From Xestospongia bergquistia (lineage: Eukaryota; Porifera; Demospongiae; Haplosclerida; Petrosiidae), in assembly GCA_963965975.1 (NCBI GenBank), contig OZ014417.1:4755821-4819820 (forward strand): a stretch of 64,000 nt of DNA. Direction: 5' to 3'. A program made the position numbers and the translations under genes. Below are positions 24,263-36,341 of the stretch, piece by piece (within the stretch, counting starts at the first letter, position 1; every line of letters begins with the position of its first letter). Under the pieces are notes generated by a model. The model was not told the DNA's origin. It searched no databases and was given only the letters and a program-made list of their open reading frames with translations.

Positions 24263-25612
24263 GTACTAAATAAAAACAATCATCCAATTTATTGAGACTT
24301 GCTACAAAATATACCGGTTACTAAATTTCAAGAAGACTTACGATAGGTTAGTTAAGATACAAATGCACTAAAATTAAGGGCTAAAGCTCACTGAATTTAA
24401 AAGTCATGTTAGATATACTACAGCACATGGAGTACTGCTTCTCTGACTGTATTTGTTACTACTGTCTTTCCTTTTTGTTGTAACGAGGAATTTCATTGTC
24501 TTGGAATTACTGCAGAGAACACTGTCAAATGACTTCCCTCATGGAATACAGTTCCTTCTTCAGTTTTGATCCACAGCCCTGCAGAAGTAAAGTCCTTACA
24601 CATTGATTGCTAAAAGCAATGCAGTCTAAGGTTTCTAGTACAAACCATTACAAGCTGATACTGGTACAAAAGTAGACAGAATAAGTTTAAAGTCAAGCTA
24701 GATATAATAACGCAAATGAAGTATTGAGACTTGACTGTATTTATTTACCCTTGTGCTGTAGCGAGGAACATTATTGTCTTGGATTTACTGCAGAGAACAC
24801 TGTCAAATGACTTTCCTGCATGGAATACAGTTCCTTCTTCTGTCTTGCTCCACAGCCCTGCAGAAGTAAAGTCCTGACACATTGATTGCTAAAATGAAAT
24901 GAAGCAATGCAGTCTAAGATTTCTAGTACAAACCATTACAAGCTGATACTGGTACAAAAGTAGAGTTTAAAGTCAAGCTAGATATACTAACGCACATGAA
25001 GTATTGACACTTGACAGTATTTATTTACCCTTGGGCTGTAGCGAGGAATATTATTGTCTTGGATTTACTGCAGAGAACACTGTCAAATGACTTCCCTGTA
25101 TGGAATACAGTTCCCTCTTCTGTCTTGCTCCACAGCCCTGCAGAAGTAAAGTCCTGACACATTGATTGCTAAAATGAAATGAAGCAATGCAGTCTAAGGT
25201 TTCTAGTACAAACCATTACAAGCTGATACTGGTACAAAAGTACACACAATAGTTTAAAGTCAAGCTAGATATACTAACAAACATGAAGTATTGACACTTG
25301 ACTGTATTTATTTACCCTTGGGCTGTACCGAGGAACATTATTGTCTCGGATTTATTGCAGAGAACACTGTCAAATGATTTGGCTGAATGAAATCCAGTTC
25401 CTTCTTCTGTCTTGCTAAATAAAGTCATGATTCATTGCTTGCTAAAACGAAGTAATGCTGTCTAGCACAAACTATTACAAGCTGATACTACAAAAGCACT
25501 AAACTAAGGGCTAAAGCTCATTGAATTTTTAAGTCAAGGTAGATAAGGCTAAATCTCATTGAATTGAAAGTCAAGGTAGATAGGGCTAAAGCTCATTATT
25601 GATACTGATACA

Positions 25613-28600
25613 AAAGTAGACACAATAGTTTAAACTCAAGCTAGAGATACTAACGCACATGAAGTATTGACACTTGACTGTATTTATTTACCCTTGGTCT
25701 GTACCAAGGAACATTATTGTCTCGGATTTACTGCAGAGAACACTGTCGAATGATTTGGCTGAATGAAATCCAGTTTCTTCTTCTGTCTTGCTAAATAAAG
25801 TCATGATTCATTGCTTGCTAAAACGAAGTAATGCTGTCTAGCACAAACTATTACAAGCTGATACTACAAAAGCACTAAACTAAGGGCTAAAGCTCATTGA
25901 ATTTAAAGTCAAGGTAGACAAGACTAAAGCTCATTGATTTTTAAGTCAAGGTAGATAGGGATAAAGCTCATTGAATTTAAAGTGAAGGTAGATATACTAA
26001 TGCACATGAAGTATTGACACTATTTATTTGCCTTAGGGCTGTAGCGAGGAACGTTATTTACTGCAGAACACTGTTAAATGACTTGGCAAAACGGAATTCA
26101 GTTCCTTCTCCTTTCTTGCTAAATGGCCCTGCAGAAGTAATGTCCTAAGTTTTCTAGTATAAACCATTACAAAGTCATACTCATACAAAAGTAAACACTA
26201 TGGGGGTAAAAAGGCTTGTACTAAATAAAAACGCTCGACTAATTTTATTGAGACTCGCTATATATATTTTACAAAATATACCAGTTACTGAAGTCTTTAT
26301 ATTACGGACTAGTGAGATATTATATTTCAAAAAGACTTACGATAAGCTTAGTTAAGATAACAAAACACTAAAACTAAGGGTTAAAGCTCACTGAATTTAA
26401 AAGTCATATACTACAGCACATGGAGTACTGCTTCTCTGACCGTGTTTGTTACTACTGTCTTTCCCTTTCTTGTAGCGAGGAATTGCCTTCATGGAATACA
26501 GTTCCTTCTTCTGTCTTGCTCCACAGCCCTGTAGAAGTGAAGTCCTAACACATTAGTTGCTAAAATGAAGTAATGCATTTCTAATGATTTGTAGTACAAC
26601 CATTACAAACACATTCACGTATGATATAGGACAATACTCAAGACTCAAAAAAATCTCCACAATATGCACATTTTATAATACATAGTGCATAGATAACTTA
26701 CGGGACAGGAAGTCTACACATGATAATCATATTCATAAGTATACACAATACAACAACCAACCAATAATAATGCAGCACAAGCTGATACTGACACAAATGT
26801 AGAGACAGTGAGGGTAAATAGCGCTGCAAAAAAAATTGTGACAAACCATTACAACCTGATACTGATACAAAAGTAGACACAATAGATTTAAATGGGCTAC
26901 ATTGTACTAAATATACTGGAAAAGGACTAGTCAGATATGTTTCCAAAAGACTTACGACAGGCTTAGTTCAGATAACAGATGCGCTAAACCTAGGGGCTAA
27001 AGATCACTGAATATACTAACACACATGGAACTGCATGGAATACAGTTCCTTCTTATGTCTTGTTAAACAGCCCTGCAGAAATAAAGTCCTGACACATTCA
27101 TTGCTAAAATGAAGTAATGCAGTCCATGATTTCTAGTACAAACCATTACAAGCTGATACTGGTACAAAAGTAGACACAATAGTTTAAAGTCAAGCTAGAT
27201 ATACTAACAAACATGAAGTATTGACACTTGACAGTATTTATTTACCCTTGGGCTGTACCGAGGAACATTATTGTCTCGGATTTACTGCAGAGAACACTGT
27301 CGAATGATTTGGCTGAATGAAATCCAGTTCCTTCTTCTGTCTTGCTAAATAAAGTCATGATTCATTGCTTGCTAAAACGAAGTAATGCTGTCTAGCACAA
27401 ACTATTACAAACTGATACTACAAAAGCACTAAACTAAGGGCTAAAGCTCATTGAATTTAAAGTCAAGGTAGACAAGACTAAAGCTCATTGAATTTTAAGT
27501 CAAGGTAGATAGGGCTAAAGCTCATTGAATTTTAAGTCAAGGTAGATATACTAATGCACATGAAGTATTGACACTATTTATTTGCCTTAGGGCTGTAGCG
27601 AGGAACGTTATTTACTGCAGAACACTGTTAAATGACTTGGCAAAACGGAATTCAGTTCCTTCTTTCTTGCTAAATGGCCCTGCAGAAGTAATGTCCTAAG
27701 TTTTCTAGTATAAACCATTACAAAGTCATACTCATACAAAAGTAAACACTATGGGGGTAAAAAGGCTTGTACTAAATAAAAACGCTCGACTAATTTTATT
27801 GAGACTCGCTATATATATTGTACAAAATATACCAGTTACTGAAGTCTTTATATTACGGACTAGTGAGATATTATATTTCAAAAAGACTTACGATAAGCTT
27901 AGTTAAGATAACAAAACACTAAAACTAAGGGCTAAAGCTCACTGAATTTAAAAGTCATATATTACAGCACATGGAGTACTGCTTCTCTGACCGTATTTGT
28001 TACTACTGTCTTTCCCTTTCTTGTAGCGAGGAATTGCCTTCATGGAATACAGTTCCTTCTTCTGTCTTGCTCCACAGCCCTGTAGAAGTGAAGTCCTAAC
28101 ACATTAGTTGCTAAAATGAAGTAATGCATTTCTAATGATTTGTAGTACAACCATTACAAACACATTCACGTATGATATAGGACAATACTCAAGACTCAAA
28201 AAAATCTCCACAATATGCACATTTTATAATACATAGTGCATAGATAACTTACGGGACAGGAAGTCTACACATGATAATCATATTCATAAGTATACACAAT
28301 ACAACAACCAACCAATAATAATGCAGCACAAGCTGATACTGACACAAACGTAGAGACAGTGAGGGTAAATAGCGCTGCAAAAAAATTGTGACAAACCATT
28401 ACAAGCTGATACTGATACAAAAGTAGACACAATAGATTTAAATGGGCTACATTGTACTAAATATACTGGAAAAGGACTAGTCAGATATGTTTCCAAATGA
28501 CTTACGACAGGCTTAGTTCAGATAACAGATGTGCTAAACCTAGGGGCTAAAGATCACTGAATATACTAACACACATGGAACTGCATGGAATACAGTTCCT

Positions 28601-28718
28601 TCTTATGTCTTGTTAAACAGCCCTGCAGAAATAAAGTCCTGACACATTGATTGCTAAAATGAAGTAATGCAGTCCATGATTTCTAGTACAAACCATTACA
28701 AGCTGATACTGATACCAC
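25613..28718 (+). repeat. 1.55 kb tandem segmental duplication within array 2
   Basis: Positions 25613-27168 and 27169-28718 repeat one another with an offset of about 1550-1556 bp and few differences. Shared oddities include actcatacaaaagtaaacac (26175 and 27725) and the block ending accaataataatgcagcac (26760 and 28310). Each copy contains several array units plus one copy of the longer module also present near 11640 and 21720. Confidence 0.8.
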
Positions 28719-29515
28719 AGCAGACACAATGGTGGTAAAAAGCCTGTAAAAACACGTGACTTGCTACATTATACTAAATATACTGGTTACCAAAGTGTAT
28801 ATGTTATATAGACAAGGACAGGTAAGATATTATGTTTTAAAATGACTTATTACAGGCTTAGTTAAGGTAATAAATGCACTAAAACTAAGAGCTAAATCTC
28901 ACTGAATTTAAACGTCAAGCTAGATATACTAACATACATGAGTACTGCTACTCTGACCATATTTGTTACTACTGTCTTACCCTTTTGTTGCAGTGAGGAA
29001 CATCATTATCAAACAAGCTGATACTGATACAAAAGTAGACGCAATGGGGGTAAATAGGCTTGTAGTAAATAAAACACGTGACTAATATTATTCAGACTTG
29101 CTACATTGTGCTAAATATACTGATTACTAAAGTCTATATATTACAGAGAAAAGACTAGTGAGATATTTTTGACTTATCACAGGGTTAGTTCAGATAACAG
29201 ATGCACTAAAAGTACTGAATTTAAAACTTAAGTTGGGCAAGCTAGATATACACACACACGTGGAGTACTGCTACTCTGACCGTATTTGACTACTGTCTTT
29301 CCCTTTTGTTGTAGCGAGGAACATCACTGTCAAATGACTCGTCTGTATGGAATCCAGTTCCTTCTTCTGTCTTGCTAAACAGCCCTGCAGAAGTAAAGTC
29401 GAGACACACGGTTGCTAAAATGAAGGAATGGCATCTAAATTTATTAATTTCTAGTACAAATTTGGTGCCAGTAGTCTTGCTAAACAGCCCTGCAGAAGTA
29501 AAATGCTGACACACT

Positions 29516-31458
29516 GTAGAAATGTGGCACCACTATTGTGAACTGAGAATGTTCAGTTGATGATGGATATTGCGCCATGATAATAACAACTATATAACTC
29601 CGTATATCTTATCTATAGTACACAATGAACATTGTCTGTCTGAATATACGTTTATTAATCAGTTGTAGAGAACTAGGGGGCAGGGGAATGGAGCCCCCCC
29701 ACTTTTGAAATTGGGGGGGGGGCTCTGCCCCCTTACTGTTTGCTTTTTGACTGTGTGATATACAAGTATGCATGATGAATTCCACTCCTCACTAACAAAC
29801 TGGGTGAAAAATAATTTGATTATTCAAACAATCAACCACCTGTATATGAATCAATGACATTCACGAATTGGTATGCTAAAGTTAATTGCTCAAAGAAGCT
29901 AAGTGTGAAAATAATCGTTTCACCAAAGTGTCTGGAGTGATCAAAGCTTTTGGTACAAATATGAGTACTTATAGAGGAGAGGTCAACTGTGTTGTCACTA
30001 CTGCTAAGGTATAATAATATTATTAAAGGTGCATATTGTCACATTTGAATGCAGCTTAACAACAAATTATACTATTATGAAATCGCGAATGCCAAGGTTT
30101 AGTTGGAGTCCATATAAATGGAGACAATGATTTAACGGACATATTAGACAAGATGAGAAAAAGAGTGAGTGAGCTAGAGTGAGTGCATGAGAGAGGAGGA
30201 AAGAGCTTTAGTATGTAAGATACTGTCTTATAAAGTCTCAGTATATTGAATTAAAGAATACTTAATAGAGCAGTTTACAACAAATACTATCGAATCAGCC
30301 ACAGTCCCATTCTAGTAAACAACAACAGCACAACGTCTTGTAATGGTGGCTTTCAAAAAGCCATTTAGTAGAGCAGAGCAGGAGTAATTTTGCTGCAATC
30401 GCAGTTAACATTAAGGGTGTCTGTTGTTTCCTTTACAGGAAACACATTAAAAGAGGTAAAACAAATTTTAATTTCTCTGATATAAAGTACATTATATGCG
30501 TTATCTAATATAAAGTGCTGATGATGAGTGATTTGGTATGGTAGTCCACCTCCCAGTAGGTCAAGGCACTGCAATTCTTTGGGTACTTGTTCTTCCTAGC
30601 ATAGTTGAGTACAATCAAACTTGATAAAATTCATGAGAGGAGTAGTTTCGAAAACCAGCTACAGTACAAAGATATGCAAGTGCATATATTACAAAAAATA
30701 ATGGATTATTAGGGCAATAAGCTGATAATAAAAAACACACCAGAAGTGTCCAAGAAAAAAAGCACAAGAAGATGCCAGTAACAAAGATCTTATAATATCC
30801 TGTCCACACATTAACTATCTGTCTAGATAATGAGAACAAAGAAAACTCATAAAATATTCATTATTTAAAAGTAGTATTACTGGCACTATTTGATGTCTGA
30901 GTTTGCTGTACATAGTATATCCAAAATATCTTTATAATATAATGTAGTGATACATTAGAACATCCCAGACAATTACAAAAATAGATGACTGTGAAGACAA
31001 ATGACAGAAATGACTAAAGAATCTTGACTTATGACTTGTTATTTCTCAAATGTTATACTTGAAAACAGAGAAACCTAAAAATATAAAATTCTATTTATCA
31101 ACTCTTATAATTCCCAATTGTAACAATGACCTGATATGAACATAACAGACTATACACTTTAGATATATGAAGTACTTCACAGCAATACTTGGGATAAATC
31201 TGATATTCAACAGTATAATTACCACTAGTTATATGTACAGATTGCAATTGCAAATTTATTTTTACTGAAAATAAGCTTAACCTATTGCTTTTACTAATTC
31301 TAGCTATATCACCTTCACTTTCGTAATACATTAGTAATTAATAGTATTATATGTAGATATTTTTCATAACTATGCAACCTGTATACACTGTATTTAAAAT
31401 TAAATCAATTTGCAATGAATTATCTTTTACAGTTTTGTTACATAATTTATATGTATAG
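29516..31458. other. AT-rich stretch, no gene seen
   Basis: Array 2 ends near 29515. Short open frames on the minus strand (30365-30574, 30615-30839, 31098-31331) show no domain, no splice-consistent extension and low-complexity composition. Apart from the hairpin at 29675-29733 nothing can be supported. Confidence 0.5.
29675..29733. repeat. G/C-run hairpin
   Basis: AGGGGGCAG (29675-29683) pairs with CTGCCCCCT (29725-29733), and inside it GAGCCCCCCC (29691-29700) pairs with the G-run ending in GGGCTC. In a genome this AT-rich the structure stands out. It resembles the subterminal hairpin of a small transposon, but I found no second end or target duplication. Confidence 0.65.
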
Positions 31459-31940
31459 CAGGCATGGGGTCAAATACATTGAATAGTATTTAAATACAAA
31501 TACAAATACTCTCAAAACATGAAATACAATATACAAATACAAATACTTCTAGCAGGAATGTATTTCAAATACAAATACAAATACTTTGAAAAGTATTTAA
31601 ATGTTTTCCAAATACTTCTTTATACTATCCCAGCAGGAAAATCCCCATTATTTGCTTTACATATAATGAACTAATCATTACAAATTATTGATAATCTCTT
31701 CAAATGTTTTGTCAGTTAGGCAACATTGATCAGGGCAGGAAAAACTTTTCCTACTATGCTGAATAGTCTTTCCACAGAAACAAACAATTTAAAAAGGAGT
31801 ATTTAAAGATTTCATGAAGTATTTCAAATACAAATACAAATACTTCCTGTTTCAAAATTTCAAAATACAAATACAAATACTCAAAAAAAGTATTTAAATA
31901 CAGCTAAATACAAATACTCATATATTTGACCCCAAGCCTG
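31459..31940. mobile_element. hAT-type MITE
   Basis: Ends are CAGGCATGGGGTCAAATA and TATTTGACCCCAAGCCTG, inverted repeats of about 18 bp starting CAGG. The flanks are a perfect 8-bp duplication, atgtatag at 31451-31458 and 31941-31948. An 8-bp duplication with CA-G-starting ends is typical of hAT elements. The inside is mostly AAATACAAATACAAATACTT-type repeats in both orientations, concentrated toward the ends, and codes for nothing. Confidence 0.85.
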
Positions 31941-31948
31941 ATGTATAG

Positions 31949-32984
31949 TATATAATAATGGATCACATATGATCTGTTTTGTAATATTGAACCACTTCTG
32001 TCAACCTGTTTCTATATGTGATACAACTATTTGAGACTCATGCAAGATATTTGTGTGTAATTTAGTCTATCTTTAAATCTATAACCACATTTTCTTTGAA
32101 TCATTTAAGTGTTAATTAAGTGTGTGTAAGCCTGCCTCATTCCTGATTTCTGTAATAGTTCTTATCTTTGTTCATTGTCCTTCCATTTAGTTTGATCTTT
32201 GTTCTTTATTCAATTTCAGATAAATACCTGATTTTGTTTGTTCCTGACTGTATCAATTTCGTTTAAATACAACTTCTACTTAAACTTAGTTGTGACGAGA
32301 ACAGAGCTGCATATTCAACTGCAGTCTTGCCATAGAACTATACAAAAACTTTCAACAGTTACTAGTGACACTGATAGTCTAAAAGGCTATATAGAAAAGA
32401 TTCTCCATATTTTCAAATGTAATGTCAAAGTTTATGTCACAAAGAGTGTGACATAATTCTTTTACAACTTACTAAAGTGTATTGTATAGGCTTATTTAAC
32501 TAAACTCACCATTGCCACTTTCTTATTTGTAGAATTTATTTTTTCAAGAGATTAGAAGTATTTGATAAGGTGCTATTTTTGCACATTACGAACGTTTTAG
32601 CGCTATATTCAATATTGTCCAGTAAAAATGGTACTTTTATTTGGCTAATGGTTGATTAAGGCATTACAAACATTTGTTGATCATTTGTCTTTTGTGCATA
32701 TTGCTAAAAATAGAGAAAAGGGAGCTTCATTACTGTATTGTCAAAATAACTTAAATCCCAACTTATGTATTGTTAGTACTCATCAATAGACCTGATTTAA
32801 TAACATTATTTAATATATTTGGGTTGATGTAGCCAGCACTTTACCATGACTGTTTGATTTTATAGAGATAAGGTGAGCTTGTATTCACTTCTTAACTTTT
32901 TTCTGGAGCAGAAGAAATTCCTCCCATGGGATTTCCATGTGATCCTGTAATGTGTTTTAATGCTTAGTGATTTTTTTGTTAGTA
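31949..32984. other. AT-rich stretch, no gene seen
   Basis: One 72-codon open frame (32238-32456) has no recognisable domain and no supporting splice sites. Nothing else is supported. Confidence 0.45.
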
Positions 32985-33310
32985 GGTATATTGTGTAGTG
33001 GTTGCTAGTCGATAAACTGTAGACATTGTTAGTAGATAGACTATAGAGGTTGCTAGTAAGTAGGCTACATTGTAGAGGTTGCTAGTAGATAGACTGTATA
33101 GGCTGCTAGTGGTTATGTATACATTGCCTGCAGAAGTCTCTTGTAAGTAGACTGTAGTGGTTGCTAGTAGAAAATTTGTTGAGGCTTTTAGTAGAAAGAC
33201 TGTAGAAGTTGCTAGTAGGTAGGTTTATAAAGGCAAGTAGTAGATAGACTTTAGAAACTGCTATAGTAGATGGACTGTAGAGGTTGCCAGTAGATAGATT
33301 GTAAATGTAG
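32985..33310 (+). repeat. minisatellite, 24-28 bp unit
   Basis: Around 11-12 degenerate copies of a unit like TAGAGGTTGCTAGTAGATAG run head to tail. The copies vary in length because of small indels. Minus-strand open frames across it are by-products of the repeat. Confidence 0.8.
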
Positions 33311-34515
33311 AGGAACCATAAGCTTAGACGTTGATTCAGGAAAGTTAGAAAGAAATGTGGTTGTAAAATCCACAGTGACCATAATATTTGTGCCAATAGC
33401 GGCAATACTGTGTTCATGATATTTGATATACACATACAATACAGGTAGAAGGTACACATATCTTATTGTCTTGTAATTTTTATGTTTTACTGAAGAATGA
33501 TATGTTCTGATATAATTACATTTTCTTAACTACAGTAATTGATCAATAAATGTATAGGGTTGATTTTGCTAAAGATAAATGTCTTCATGATTTTGGTATA
33601 AAATTAAATCAGGAGATAACATAAATTGTCGGAGTCCTGGTTGCAGTAAAACTAGAGTATAGAGACAAAAAATGTTACTCCAGAAAAAAAATTTGAGAGA
33701 GAATCAATTCTTTGAAGGAATTAAGAATGTTGAGTGTTGGGGAATTATCAAATAGATATTTTTTGAAAGTGTAGTCTAGTAAGAATAATACTATAATATA
33801 TATCATTCCCCCTGGCATGTTTGCATCTTATAACTAGGTAGTACTAAATTTGCTTTGAATTATTTTTATGTACATACACATGTATTGCATATGTTAGCTT
33901 TGCATCATATTCTGCAACAATTTGTAATCTTGTGAAGACTTTGACAAGTACTATCTAGAAAGGCCATCTTCAATTGTAAATGGGATGGTGCTATTGGAAT
34001 TGGGTAATTGACTTTGAACACACAAAGACCATAGCTGATCAAATATACATGAAAAGCACATACTTCTGCTATGAAAAACTTTCAAAATTAACTTAAATTA
34101 GGTGGCACAAATTCATTCATTTTAAAGGACTTTAAGATAAATTTTAAAATAATATATTTATGTACATAAAGATTCCAGGAGCTACACGAGTGACATCTCA
34201 ACTTCAATTATATGTATAGCTTTCTTAGAAATAGGCACATTAAAGAGATGTTTACATGGAGATAAAATAAATTTGTCTATACCAGCTGTAAGACAAATGC
34301 TCTTATATTAAGGGTACTACCCTCTCCTCTTGCTAGATTTGTTAAGATGAAAATAAAATATAAAGAACGGGTCAAATCATGAAAAAGAAATAAATAAAAT
34401 TCAAATTTAACTTTTCTAAATTCCTTTTAAATTTTAACAAAATCCCAAACAACGTTGTTGCCTTAAACACAGATTTGACAAGAAAACGATATTTATTAAT
34501 TGCTATCCTTGGGCC
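33311..34515. other. AT-rich stretch, no gene seen
   Basis: No repeat, exon chain or domain could be supported in this interval. Confidence 0.45.
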
Positions 34516-34521
34516 TTGGCT

Positions 34522-35384
34522 GCATAGGCGTATTTAGACCCGGGCCAGCACGGGCTTTGCCCGGGTAAACTTGGCCAGACCAAAATTAATTACATTTTTT
34601 CAAAGATAAAGTTATTGCTTTTATTTACACAAAAAGATTAACCACTAACACATGCCATGTATGACTTCACAGTTATCAATTAGCACCTCTTTTATGAACT
34701 GTGATCTGAGTCAGACTGAGTGCCAATATGAAAAGACTCTTGTAGACTTGGGCCTCTAGTAATAGTAGCAGTAGTGGTGTAGGCTGGTCCATCAAAAAAA
34801 TCATACAATGTTCCAGAGAGTGAGGAATATGACAGTGGAAATGACAGCAATGAAGAAATTGACAGAGAAATTAGAGGATTAAATGATCAAGATGGTTAGC
34901 TGTAAATTTAATAACGAAGTAGTTTGAAATTATTCTTTCTACTTTTCTTGTACTCTGCAGACACAGATGGTGATGGTATTGATCTACAGATTCATAGGGT
35001 ATAGGTAATGATATATCCACAATACCAGGAGTTAACGTAAATGTACATGTTGGTGATGTAGCATCAACCTCAAGCCGAGAGTAGATGGTCCTGCAGACAT
35101 AGCTAAAGATAAATCCGAAAAGCCTATTCAACCAGTCGGCATTGATTTTCCACTTTCTGTTTTAGTCGATTGTTTAAACCTAGATGGTACCAAGCAACAG
35201 TAGGTTTTCTAGTATAGCAATCCAAATGATGCATTCATTCAGAACGGGTTCAGGGACAGGAAACATACCTTGTTTTTGGTTGAGTAAAAGTTTAAAATTG
35301 TTAATAACTATTAATAACTACTAATTCATAATGATGAATAATTAATAAGCCCTAGTACTTTTAGAGACCTAGATACGCCTATGC
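34522..35384. mobile_element. 863 bp TIR element with 6-bp target duplication
   Basis: The left end GCATAGGCGTATTTAGACC and right end CTAGATACGCCTATGC are inverted repeats. The flanks share ttggct (34516-34521 and 35385-35390). Next to the left end is a GC-rich palindromic stretch (cccgggccagcacgggctttgcccggg region). A short acidic frame on the plus strand near 34815-34900 (EEYDSGNDSNEE) may be a remnant of the autonomous element's gene. The family was not recognised. Confidence 0.7.
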
Positions 35385-35390
35385 TTGGCT

Positions 35391-36016
35391 GATTTTGTAC
35401 TGTCCAGGAGTTTGTCCCTGCTCACCCACTCTATTGACATTCCTCAGGTACTAGAAAACCATGCCTTATTAAATATTTGTGGTTTCAAGTGTTTTGATAG
35501 GGTGGAGCTGCAGTTGCTGTATACGGAAAACTTACAACAACATTGTATATAGGGTGGAGCTGCAGATACGGAAAACTTACAACATTGTGTGTAGACAGAA
35601 CATTCTTTCGATTTAGCTAATATATTATAAATGATAGCTAATTAAATCCTTTCTAAACAGTTTGTTTACTAATTTTTTTAAAAATCACTTTTCATATTTT
35701 CTTTAAAAAAAATTTTTTAGCATAACCTTGTTAGTATAAACAATAATCAAGAAACTAGCACTGCAGTTACTGGTCTCCAGGAACGTTTCTCCTTAATTTC
35801 TTACACTAGATTGTTTTGCATACAAATTTAAAAAACATTAGGTTATTATAAACATTTACATGAATTTTATTACCGAGTTAAAAATAGTGACAAGCTTCAC
35901 ATTCTTATTTGCAAATATAAAATCATAATGACTTGTAATATACAAGGTGACAACATCATTCAATGTGACTTCTTAATATACATCATTACAATGGTTCACA
36001 AAAAATGGACTCAATA
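35391..36016. other. AT-rich stretch with one ~50-bp local duplication
   Basis: TAGGGTGGAGCTGCAG followed by ATACGGAAAACTTACAAC occurs twice in tandem (about 35500-35545 and 35550-35590). No gene was seen. Confidence 0.55.
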
Positions 36017-36309
36017 GCCAGCAATAAGGGGAAATGTTCTAAAATGAACAAATGGCCTTGTTGCTGGGTGGGAAAGACACACCCATATCAAAACAACTGA
36101 CGATAGTATTTGTACTAACCTGACACACTTGAATATCATATCGTCGTTCACATTCAAAGTCTCAAAAGCCAGCAATAAGAGGAAATGCACTAAAAAATGA
36201 ACAAATGGCCTTATTGCTGGGTGGGAAAGACACACCCATATCAAAACAACTGACGATAGTATTTGTACTAACCTGACACACTTGAATATCATATCGTCGT
36301 TCACATTCA
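36017..36309 (+). repeat. 151-bp tandem duplication
   Basis: Two near-identical copies begin GCCAGCAATAAG at 36017 and 36168. Within each, CCAGCAATAAG and its inverse (cttgttgctgg or cttattgctgg) form a dyad about 45 bp apart. The pair lies 30 bp upstream of the USP-like sequence and may have duplicated its upstream region. Confidence 0.8.
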
Positions 36310-36341
36310 TAGCACTGGAGTTGTGCTTTAGACCTAACAAG

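Larger units (their letters stand above)
9690..29515 (+). repeat. tandem array 2, main block, 280-430 bp units
   Basis: More than 45 imperfect units recur at spacings of about 190-430 bp; 280-281 bp is common (15651, 15932 and 17040, 17320). The consensus order is a segment with TACTAACACACTTGACTG, a pyrimidine-rich run, ctatag or ttgtag, an exon-like block starting CGAGGAACATT and ending near GCAGAA or TAGAAA, then TAAAGTC and a variable spacer with acaagctgatactgata. In many units one plus-strand frame is open through the block (RNIIVLDLLQRTLSNDLAEW). The minus strand is also often open, so coding strand cannot be assigned. Longer units add a spacer around ggttattaaagtgtatatatta. Internal events include a 1.55 kb duplication, local ~37-bp expansions and inserted TIR elements. 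Confidence 0.85.

Noticed and set aside
9690..29515. Recurrent minus-strand frames of 60-90 codons (for example 13978-14238, 22594-22857, 21217-21405)
   Set aside because: They are translations of the same tandem unit in different minus frames. The plus strand is equally open, ends are set by unit variation, and there is no known domain.
33106..33459. 117- and 68-codon minus-strand frames
   Set aside because: Mostly translation of the 24-28 bp minisatellite; repetitive composition explains the lack of stops.
34871..35131. 86-codon minus-strand frame inside the 863-bp TIR element
   Set aside because: No domain or homologous start; could be a relic but cannot be supported.
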